64,000 bases of DNA, from NCBI RefSeq assembly GCF_003672135.1, contig NC_039514.1:7259287-7323286 (forward strand), in the 5' to 3' direction. Source of the DNA: Ooceraea biroi (taxonomy: Eukaryota; Arthropoda; Insecta; Hymenoptera; Formicidae). Under the pieces are notes generated by a model. That model was given only the letters and a program-made list of their open reading frames with translations, did not search any database and was not told the origin of the DNA. Shown here piece by piece: positions 1 to 9,700 of the stretch. The first letter of the stretch is position 1. Every line of letters begins with the position of its first letter. A program made the position numbers and the translations under genes.

Positions 1-132
1 ATGTTTATATCACCGATATAAATATTTAATTCAAATTTAGCTGCTTATATAATTAAATATTTATATCAGTGATATTCACATTAAGATCGTAAGGGCGGCA
101 GATTTTTGATAAAAAAGTCCAACGAAACTCAC

Positions 133-560
133 TTCAATCCGGCTAAATCGGCCGGACTGTTATCCTCCACGTAGCCGATCCACGGATACGGATCCCACTT
201 GGACTTGGTGAGGTGAAACCCGCAGGATTTACCGTGCACCTCCGGCGACGCGCTCGTCTTCTGCATTTGGAGTATCATCTTTCCCGGCGCCAGCGAATTC
301 GCATCTTCCTCGGGCAGGGACGTTACGATCTTCACACCCGCCACTTCCGCGAGGACTCGAGGATGCAGGGAATGCGGCATACCGCCTCGCAAGATTGCTA
401 TTTGCACGGACGAAAAGGCATTCGACTCCGCTCGAGAGCCAGAGTTCGATCTTCGATTCAGCCTTCCTGAGCGAGATCGGTACTGCTTGCTTCGGAAGTA
501 ATTGCGTGTCAGATCTCTCGGCGAGAGAGGAAAGCCACTCGCCCGTTTACCTTCACCCAT
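133..560 (-). CDS. PDZ-domain protein, first coding exon (partial, runs off left edge)
   Basis: An open frame of about 142 codons begins at an ATG (560-558) and ends at a good GT donor (GTGAGT, 132 downwards), giving a first coding exon in phase 2; the remaining exons lie beyond the left edge. The N-terminal half is Ser/Arg-rich and probably disordered. The C-terminal half starts a PDZ domain: a KMILQMQK strand, the carboxylate-binding-loop region CGFHLTKSKWDPYPW, then a VEDNSPADLAGL turn typical of NHERF-like PDZ folds. PDZ domains bind C-terminal peptides and scaffold membrane complexes. I do not recognise the exact orthologue, and only about half of the PDZ domain is visible. Confidence 0.6.
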
Positions 561-2059
561 TTACGCGCTCTTGACATTGACGCTCTTACGTCACGCTGGG
601 ATGACGAGCGTGTCTCACTTTTACCTCAATCCACCGATATTACTTCAGATAATCTCTTTGCAATAATTTTTTACACAAAAATCGAGAAGCGAGTTAATTA
701 AACAGATTTCCTACTGATTCGCAGTAATGCAAAAATGATGTATGATCGTATATTAATTTATGAGAGCAATTGTATTGGCATACGTGTACTACATGTATGA
801 TACAAAAAGATATGTGCCGGTACGTTCAAGTATTATCAACTATCATTATTCTAAACAAGCTCGATATTTTCTGTCTGGACTAAAATAGGACTAAAATAGG
901 ACTAAAATAGGACTAAAATAGGAATGTTATAATTATTTCGCATAATAAAAATGAGATATATACATCTTAGGCCTTAACGAAGTTATTATATATATCTTGT
1001 GTAATCTAACTGTATATAATACATGCTCATTTTTATTTTTTTATTTTTATGCAACACTTTCTCATATGGAAGAAGATATACCGAGATTGTCACTGGCAAG
1101 TTTAGGCGGCAAGGACAATCGTTTCTGAACGCGCTGAGAATTTATCCATATTCACTGCGGTACAAAATCATATAACAAAATAGCCGAAATAAAGTGAGCA
1201 AATGTTACACTAAGGAATACTTTTAAATGTAGGAATACTCTTATACGCATTAATATTATATTAATCACGCATTCATGTAAGAAAATTTTCGATGCACAGA
1301 AACTTGAGGTCTAGAACTCTCGACTTTCCTCGCCTGCGGTGTCAGACTCGAATCCCGAAAAGTTTCTTGCGTCTTCTCGCGTTACTTTTCAATCGTCCCA
1401 TTGGAAATTCAAATTTTTTTTATCTTCAGAAGTGCGAAATGTGCGGAAAACTTTTTTCATGACGGAATATATCGGACACTTATCAGAGAGTTTCTGGCAC
1501 ATTTTACAGGTTTCAAGATTACAAAAATATTATTTTTATGCGGAAAAATTGCAAGATAAAGCTGTCGGACGCAAGAATTTTGCATCGTGTCACTCCTCGT
1601 TTCCGACTTATATATATATATATAAAAGCAAAGGATGGCAGCTTAGAGAGAGCTTAGGGCCTTGATACAATTTTTCAAACGTTTTTCATTAAAATTTTTG
1701 AACAACATTCATACTTTCACTGCCCTCGTGGCTAAACAGAATAAGAAATTCAATAAATTGAATCAATATTGAACCAGTAACACGTAAAAAAAGATGCAGA
1801 ACATTTATATAAATTAAATCTTTACTAATTAATCAAAATTATTTATAATAAAATAGCGAGAGGTATCACACGCATACATACACGGACGCGAGTTCACATC
1901 TTCATGAAATCGAGTATGTACTGACGTCTGAAAGAGGACCAGCTTCAATTATGGACATAATTACAGATAAACGAAGGCTTATCACCTCGAGTAAAACGAA
2001 CATGTACGAACATTGTGCACCGGGGAGGCAATTCTTATACATATATATATATATATACA
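561..2059. other. gene-free AT-rich spacer
   Basis: Upstream flank of the PDZ gene. It holds a short 11-bp tandem repeat (879-922), small TA runs and no open frame with recognisable homology. The 108-codon frame at 1339-1665 has low-complexity composition and no visible splice support. Confidence 0.5.
879..922. repeat. 11-bp tandem repeat, 4 units
   Basis: Four consecutive copies of the unit ACTAAAATAGG are visible in the AT-rich spacer. No function is suggested. Confidence 0.9.
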
Positions 2060-3169
2060 CAGGGTGTTTTCTCTAACTGTAGCGCTTAGAATATCTCTGC
2101 TTCCTTTGATGATATGAAAAAAGTCGAAGGACAAAAATTGTTCGATTCAAAGAGACTAGTACTCTGGTAAGAAAATTATTTTTTTTAATGTGACCTTTCA
2201 CAAGATGTCAAGGTCATGAACATTTTTTTAAATGAGATGGTATATTTTCCTTAACGAAATGATGTAAGCTTGTAAAAAAAAATTCAACCATACAGAATAT
2301 GTTGACCTTCAAATGACTTTGAACCACAAAAATCACGTTTAGGAAAAGAAACTCTATTTATTGTACGTATAACTACAAAGATATACCTTTTTTACAGATG
2401 TTCGAAATGATCACCGTTTACTTCGATACACTTTCGAATTCGATGAATAAACGATTGTTTTACGTGTTTGAGAGATTCCGGAGTAATTGCGGTGCACGCA
2501 CGCTGAATTCTTTCTCGCATATCTTTCTCGGAATATCGCGATAAACTTCATTTGCACGGAACATACTCAACGAATCATTTCCTGATCGCTGGATTGGACG
2601 TGGTGGAAGAATTTCTTGGCCGGCTCGATCACCAGATCTTACGCCTCTTGATTTGTTTCTTTGGGGACACCTAAAAAATGAAGTTTATCGCGATATTCCG
2701 ACAACACCTGAAGATATGCGAGAAAGAATTCAGCGTGCGTGCACCGCAATTACTCCGGAATCTCTCAAACACGTAAAACAATCGTTTATTCATCGAATTC
2801 GAAAGTGTATCGAAGTAAACGGTGATCATTTCGAACATCTGTAAAAAAGGTATATCTTTGTAGTTATACATACAATAGAGTTTCTTTTCCTAAACGTGAT
2901 TTTTGTGGTTCAAAGTCATTTGAAGGTCAACATATTCTGTATGGTTGAATTTGTTTTTTTACAAGCTTACATCATTTCGTTAAGGAAAATATACCATCTC
3001 ATTTAAAAAGATGTTCATGACCTTGATATCTTGTGAAAGGTCACATTAAAAAAATAATTTTCTTATCAGAGTACTAGTCTCTTTGAATCGAACAATTTTC
3101 GTCCTTTGACTTTTTTCATATCATCAAAGCAGAGATATTCTAAGTGCTACAGTTAGAGGAAACACCCTG
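2060..3169. mobile_element. palindromic Tc1/mariner-derived fold-back element, copy 1
   Basis: The ends are CAGGGTGTTT and its complement, followed by TA on the right; the left TA is mutated (preceding bases ACA). The arms of about 480 bp (2060-2540 and 2690-3169) are inverted copies of each other. The right arm plus the loop reads on the + strand as the C-terminal part of an IS630/mariner-type transposase, with motifs WPARSPDLTPLDLFLWGHL and DHFEHL and a stop at 2842-2844. The left arm repeats the same end in reverse with a short indel near the loop. The element therefore consists of two inverted transposase 3' ends and has no complete transposase, so it is non-autonomous. A second copy lies at 20746-21709. 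Confidence 0.85.
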
Positions 3170-3240
3170 TATATATGTAGGCAGGTATAAAAAACTTTAA
3201 TATCAATCGAGGTAAGCATAATATGCGCGGCTGGCTCGCG

Positions 3241-3888
3241 CTACTGATATAATATGTTAAGACACTGGCTCAGTGTGTGCAGCGTGGTGTGCGCCATGGC
3301 TTTGAGAACGAGCAGGTCCTGATCGAGGTGCAGCTCCGAGTTCTCGATCGACTGCGCCAGGGCGAGATTCTGCTTCTCGACCTTCCTCAGCTGCTCCTGG
3401 CAGTTGGCGAAAGCGTCCAGCACCTCGAGCTTCACCACGGGATTCCTGCCGGTGTTGCCGGAGTGTTCGCGGGGCGGCAACGGGGGATGGCTGCTCGCTA
3501 TCGCCCTGGTGTACATTTCCGTGACCGCCCGCAGCTTGTCCACCCACTCCTGGCGGGCTCGCGCGTCCGTCGCTCGCAGCTTGATCATGTCACCTGAAAA
3601 CGACACCGACAGGTCAAGCAAGCCGAATCTGACGTCTGGGTGGAGCCGACGCTCACCCGTGGCGGAGTTGACGGTGAACGTGTTGGAATCCTCGTCGCTG
3701 GGCGCTATCACCGCGCCCGCCAGGTATATCGAGCACCGCGGCCTCTGATTCTTCTCGGACTCGCTGAGGAAGTAGTGCAGCTCGCCGGTCTCGGGGCTCA
3801 GGATGAACCAGCGGTACTGCCAGCCCTTCATGGCGTTCGTGTACTTGTGCAGCAGGCCCTCATAGGGATGCCTCGCCTGCACGTTCAT
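3241..3888 (-). CDS. ORP10/11-like PH-domain protein, short form without sterol-binding domain
   Basis: Two exons: 3888-3657 and 3593-3241, with a 63-bp intron (GTGAGC donor, TTTTCAG acceptor, phase 1), giving 194 aa. Residues about 8-115 form a PH domain (MKGWQYRWFIL, then RCSIYLAGAVIAPSDEDSNT, then KLRATDARARQEWVDKL), closest in my recollection to oxysterol-binding-protein-related proteins 10/11. A short helical segment follows with LDQDLLVLKA near the C terminus, also an ORP11 feature. The family is usually about 750 aa with a C-terminal ORD lipid-transfer domain. Here the frame hits TAG at 3243 after NILYQ, and the palindromic element begins 71 bp downstream. No ORD exon is visible to the left edge. 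It may be a genuinely short protein, a truncated gene, or a gene with a weak donor (CA/GTAGCG) at the apparent stop. Confidence 0.7.
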   Translation of the reverse strand: MNVQARHPYEGLLHKYTNAMKGWQYRWFILSPETGELHYFLSESEKNQRPRCSIYLAGAVIAPSDEDSNTFTVNSATGERRLHPDVRFGLLDLSVSFSGDMIKLRATDARARQEWVDKLRAVTEMYTRAIASSHPPLPPREHSGNTGRNPVVKLEVLDAFANCQEQLRKVEKQNLALAQSIENSELHLDQDLLVLKAMAHTTLHTLSQCLNILYQ

Positions 3889-4565
3889 CGCTCGGAGCTC
3901 TCGTGTTCCCCTGGAAGCCTCTCACTCTGCGGACGACGCGAATGCGATCCCGGGTGGTGTGTCATCTGCATCTGACGCGATCGTGCACAACTGACAAGTC
4001 TGAAGGAAGGTTAGGTTACACGAGAGGCGGAGCAGGTTAGGTTATACGAGGCCGCAGTCCGCACGCGACCGACACTTGTTCAAACGAATATCCGCATATC
4101 CGCGTGTGCGAACAAGTGTTTAAAAATAATGTAGGCCGTGTGTCACTCTCGCTGTATCAAACGTTCACTCGATTGTCCCGTACAAACTTCTCGCGTGGAG
4201 GTTAACGGCTTCGCATCAGCTGCGGATAGGCATGTGCCTGTCACGTATGTAGAATACATACGCAATATAATTTTGGGTAATTGTGAAGGAAAGCTCCTTC
4301 CTCTCCGATTTCCTTCAAACTTGGTAGAAATGTATATTTTGGTCCTAAAACACGATTGCGAGAAGGAAAATCGTCGTTCTCAAGTAGAAAAAAAGTTATT
4401 ACGTGCTGAAAAGTGACAGTTTCGAGGTTAGGAAATCTGTCACACCGGCAATCTACGGGCGTAGCGCACACTGACCAAGCATGCGCGGTGTTTTTTCACA
4501 CGCTTTTTATGCTTATTTTGTTCATAGTATACTTTATAGCAGAAATGTAAGATTACTTGTGTTAA

Positions 4566-4898
4566 TTTCCAAATTGCTATTACACTTCTCGGACACCGTA
4601 TTTCTTTGTTTATTAAATGATGCTCATTGGCAAATAAAAAGATAATTTGGTAATTAAGTATACTACAGACGACCTTCCCGATTTTAAATAAAAAACGCGG
4701 TTGGGTTGGGTTAGTTCTTTCGCAGTTTTTACTTTCGATTAAAGTAGAGAATAATTTCTATTTAACTGTTTGATTTTGGTTAAAGCAGAGAATACCGCGT
4801 ATTTAACTATAATTACCAAATTATCTTTTTGTTTGCCAATGAGCATCATTTAATAAACAAAGAAATACAGTGTCCAAAGTGTAATAGCAATTTGGAAA
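4566..4898. mobile_element. palindromic MITE with TTAA flanks (inner copy A)
   Basis: TTAA is present immediately on both sides (4562-4565 and 4899-4902). The ends are TTTCCAAATTGCTATTACAC and its near-perfect complement, with arms of about 90 bp around a roughly 150-bp AT-rich centre that contains a GGTTGGGTTGGG run. TTAA duplication is the hallmark of piggyBac-type integration; the family assignment rests only on that. Confidence 0.65.
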
Positions 4899-4953
4899 TT
4901 AATGCAGGAAAATCACCGATTCCGCCGGTAATACAGACGACTCCAGGATCGCC

Positions 4954-5318
4954 TTAAGGGGAAGCTGGAGTTGCTAGTGAACTATTTTTTCACTATAGCG
5001 ATGGTAATTGCAGTTTCGAAAATTCTCTTTATTGCTTGTGCAGAATAAAAAATCCTTTTCCACAAATGAAGTATAGATAGAAAGTCCGCTCTACAGGACT
5101 TTATATTCAAAATGGAAAAAAGTTAAAAACTTGCATTTGTCTTTTCTAACTTTTTTCCATTTTGAATATAAAGTCCTGTAGAGCGGACTTTCTATCTATA
5201 CTTCATTTGTGGAAAAGGATTTTTTATTCTGCACAAGCAATAAAGAGAATTTTCGAAACTGCAATTACCATCGCTATAGTGAAAAAATAGTTCACTAGCA
5301 ACTCCAGCATCCCCTTAA
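4954..5318. mobile_element. near-perfect palindrome with 172-bp arms and TTAA ends (inner copy B)
   Basis: Arms 4954-5125 and 5147-5318 are the same length and complementary, with one mismatch that I found (4963 against 5309), around a 21-bp spacer. Both ends are TTAA followed by a GGGG run, consistent with a TTAA-duplicating insertion. It contains no coding capacity. Confidence 0.8.
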
Positions 5319-6133
5319 CACAAGTAATCTTACATTTCGCTGCTATAAAGTATACTATGAACAAAATAAGCATAAAAAGCGTGTGAAAAAACACCGCGCA
5401 TGCTTGGTCAGTGTGCGCTACGCCCGTAGACTGCCGGTATGACAGATTTCCTAACCCCGAAACCGTCATTTGAGTAAACTGTAACTTTGGTTCTACTTGA
5501 GAGCGACGATTTTCCTTCTCGCAATCGTGTTTTAGGACCAAAATATACATTTCTACCAAGTTTGAAGGAAATCGGAGAGGAAGGAGCTCTCCTTCACAAT
5601 TACCTAATTTTGGATACCTAGAGAATGTGATGTGGGAAAGGGAAAGATTTGTTCAAAATTTATAATTTCCAGTTCTCTATTTAAAAAGCTATGAGATTCA
5701 CATGGAATTAAAGACGAGATATATCGCGTTTCCCTTGGGCGCGAATCGCAAGTGATTTTAAATAAATCGTAGCACACGTAATAAAAAAATACTTATGTAT
5801 AAGCCGCGGCTCGGTCGATGCTTCACGACTGGAGAAAAAAAGACGCTTTCCTCCTTCCTTTTTATTTGAAAGAAGAAAAAAGATAGAAAATTTATTCTGA
5901 AGGATTTTGAAGCATCAACTGCATCGCGGTCCTAGAAAAACTACTAACGAAAACTTAATTGTTTAAAGACTGAAAGGTACTCGGAGAAACATTAAAGTAA
6001 GACACAGTACATTTTGCCAAGAACGAAACGAAATTGCATTGTCATAATCGTATCAATTGTGCGTAATATCGCTATTTAAAGTACACGATGGTGGACGCCG
6101 GTGTCGAAATAAAAATCTCTGCCTGTAAGTACA

Positions 6134-6190
6134 ACATACATACATACATACATACATACATACATACATACATACATACATACATACATG
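6134..6190. repeat. (CATA)n microsatellite
   Basis: About 14 uninterrupted copies of a four-base CATA unit. Confidence 0.95.
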
Positions 6191-6394
6191 CATACACATA
6201 TGGATAATCGGTTTTCCCCGCGTTGACAAGAGAGAGATTTTAAAAATTTGATTCTTTTTTTTAATTATCTTAAAATGTCCTGCTGCAAAACGGAGTAACA
6301 CATTCTTAATCTCCCTCGCGGTGTCACCGTGAAAATAAATACGAGGTAGTTCGGTTGCACGTATATATGTATATACATACATCCATACACACAC

Positions 6395-6405
6395 CACACA
6401 CACAC

Positions 6406-6490
<85 letters not shown>
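6395..6490. repeat. (CA)n/(AT)n compound microsatellite
   Basis: A short CA run passes into a long AT run interrupted by a TG-rich piece. Confidence 0.95.
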
Positions 6491-6494
<4 letters not shown>

Positions 6495-6700
6495 ACTTAC
6501 TTGTTGGAGAATAAAAAGACGGTCAGAAATATAAAACTGCTAGAAAAGAAATCGCTTGCGCCTTGTACGACGATGCAAGTTTAAAACGAAATTTTCAAAA
6601 TAAAAAGATTACAAAAGTCTCGAGTCTCGGAAGAGAGTTTCGTTACGATTATGCATATATTATATAAAAACAAAAACCAAAAGGAAATCACGCGCTTGAA

Positions 6701-9700
6701 TTATGACGACACGAGGCCCTGCTTAATCAGCGCGGCGCGAATGTCGGGCAGCTCGACTTTATAGTCACCGCTCTCCGGGAAGTCGACGATCTTGATCCTC
6801 ACCGTTGACTCCATCGGCGTGAGTTCCGCCAACGCCTGCTGCACCGCGGGCGAATAGTTCCCGTCGGGGTTCGTGGGCGCTAGATCTGCGACGGAGCAAC
6901 ACGGAGACGAGTTTAATGATAATAAATTAATATTTTGATTGATAAATCGATAATTTTACCCGATACTCACTGACGATGGTGCACATGTTCGCCATCGCCG
7001 CGGGCTCGACGAAGTCCTTGGGCATCATTCTGATGTTCTTATGCTCCACCGGGTCCGTGTTTCCGTAATCAATGAAGAAGATCTGCGCCAGGCCTTTCTT
7101 TACCTCCGGAACGAGGCAGGCCGCGCGGTACCACGCCCCCTCGTACAGAGCCAGGCACAATTCGCACGCTCGGGGGATGTAGTACTCGGTGCTCTCGCAA
7201 AACTCTTTCATCTGCAAGAAAGTAACGCGGTTATTTAAATCCCCAAGTGCAAACTTGAATGCTCGTCGGCGCGACATTTACCTGCGGAGGCATCACCTCG
7301 GTGATGTGGGTCACCAGATCGATGTCGATCGGCGCTAGCATCAAGTATTTCCTCTCGTCCTCCTGTATGAGCAGCACCAGCGCGTCCACCGTGTCGCCTA
7401 CGTTCCCTAAATTCGCGATTTGCATGTCGCCCAGCATGTAACATGTCTTGTCTGTGTGAAAAAGAAGAAAAATTATTATTAAGTATTAAATTAAATATTA
7501 AATTATTATTATCAAAGTCCTTAAAGTCCCAAAGTTAACGTAAAAGCTAGATTTAAATAATGAAGCGAGGCTAAAACTTCCATCACACTATCAAAAATTG
7601 TTATCAATAAATTACTGATAACAAAGTATTGTCTCATTTTTTTCTCTGCATGCACTTCTCATTATCGAGAATCAGTTACCATCATAATCTTCTTGTTTCC
7701 AATTCGGCTGCAGTAACTGATTGATCTTATCATTGACGCTTTCCCCGGAAGGCATCGTTAAATTGATTCCGTCCTTCAGCGGTGCACCGTCGTGCGTACA
7801 CGTCAACGATACCTCCTCGGCCAGCAAGTGGCGAAGGTAGGCGTCCACGTCTTTCGTTATCGGCACGTCACGGGGAACGTTCTTCAAATAAATCTTCGCT
7901 GCGCAACTTCGCTCCTGTTGAAAAAAAAACAAAAAAAAACAAATAGAGATCGCCAGGAAGGAGATTGATCGCGCGGAGAAACGGAAAACTGACCATCCTC
8001 AAATTGTCCGGCAGGACCTGGAGTTCCTTCACGCCGATCTCGCTTATGTTTCCAAAGTCGACGTATATTATTTTCGCCTTGTCGTCCTGCACGGCCGTCA
8101 CCATCGCGCGGTAACAATTCCCGTCGTCGAACGGCGCGATCACCATCTGCGACTTCTCGATATTCTGCGAGTCCGACAGGTACGGCGCTGCGAGTGGAAA
8201 AAGCAATTTGCAACTAGTATTATATTATTTATCTTACGTTACTTCGTATCGATTTCGTGATCGAGATTACGCTACCTGTACGCGCGGCTTGCGCGACGCG
8301 TTGCATAATTCTGTGGAAGTACTCGTTGTCCTCCTTGTCCAGCGAGCGGCCGAACATGAAGTAGTGGTTCCGATAATTCGTGAGGCATATCTGAAACAAT
8401 TGTATCCAAACGAGAAATTTAATTTTACTGCTTTGCTAGTAACAGTATCAATATCAAGATCATCGATATGTGAACATCGCTTGAAATTTCGCGATTAAAT
8501 CGCAACGCGATACATTCCAATCTGTGAATGGACAGTCTAATTTCAGTTACACTTGGAAAAAAATTAATTAAATTAATTAAAGTTAAGAATTAAGTATTTC
8601 ATTAATTAAAGATCCGCTCTTGTAAATATAAAAAACAAACCTTGGATCCATTCTTCAATTCGGACAACGCGGGAATTTGCGACTTCGCCTGGGCTTTCGC
8701 CTCCGTGGGTTTCCAGGGCTTTACCACGGCTGTTACTAGCTCGTCACCTTTCGAATCCTTGGAATCCTCCTTTACCTCCGTTATATCTATTTTGAGACTC
8801 TCTTCCGCCCGATTGTGTTCTTTTATGATCGTCGTGAACTGATATGTCTTTCCCACCTGGAAAAAATAGGATTCTATCAATCTCTCATTTAAAAAAAAAA
8901 GATAATTGTTTCAACATTTCAGTATGCGAATAAATATTTTGTGTCTAAAAAAAATATTTAAAGATTAAAAAACCCACTTCTAATTGTCTGGTAGATTGGG
9001 TCACTTCGCACGTTACGCCGAAGGAGCAGATATCCAGGAACTTGGCGGGACACGGCATAATCTTCTCCACTGGCACAACTCTCGCCTCGTCTATCGATAT
9101 GATGCGCAAGTCGGTTGGCGTCATAGAACCTGCCGGAACGTATCCTCTGTACCAGCCCTCCTTCGTCTTGCCGCAAACGCAATCGTCTAGTTGCGGTCTG
9201 AAAAATTCGTACTCGTTCCAGCCACTTGCACTTGCACTTGCACTCAAATTTATTTACTTAAATTTATATATTAATTTATTAATTAACGAGTTTGTGCTTA
9301 CTTGTAGTCCGCGAACTCGCTCTCCATCGCCACGCACTCCACCTGCAGGTCTTGCAAGATCATCTCGAGCTTGTCCGTGAACATGTATGGGCACAGAGTG
9401 GCGCAGTAGACGTTGCTCTGCACGGGTCCGCAAATCTGCAGCAGGCCGACGAATTCCAGCTCGGGAAGCACCCTCTCGCTCAGCAGGTTATCGAGAACCC
9501 TCAAAACGTTGACGGGTTGAGCCGCCGAGTCTTGCCCAGCGGCACCCGGGCCGCCTTCCTTTTGCTGCACGTTGGTGCTCAACGACGGAGCGCTCTTCGT
9601 CGCGCACTCCGCCTGCGACTCTCCCTGCACCTCCACCGTGATAGTCTTGTCGGGGTTCATGGACATCATCCTCACGGAGATCTTATCGCCGTACTCCAAC

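Larger units (their letters stand above)
4268..5618. repeat. large fold-back element interrupted by two further palindromic insertions
   Basis: The segments about 4268-4565 and 5315-5618 are imperfect inverted copies; both carry the stretch encoding MVEMYILVLKHDCEKENRRS in opposite orientations. Between them lie two smaller palindromic units flanked by TTAA (4566-4898 and 4958-5314) and about 50 bp of residual loop. No transposase is recognisable. Confidence 0.8.
5619..6700. other. gene-free stretch downstream of the Tudor gene
   Basis: AT-rich sequence with the two microsatellites listed separately. The part nearest 6700 is probably the 3' untranslated region of the Tudor gene on the minus strand. 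The 116-codon frame at 6053-6403 simply reads through the microsatellite. Confidence 0.5.
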
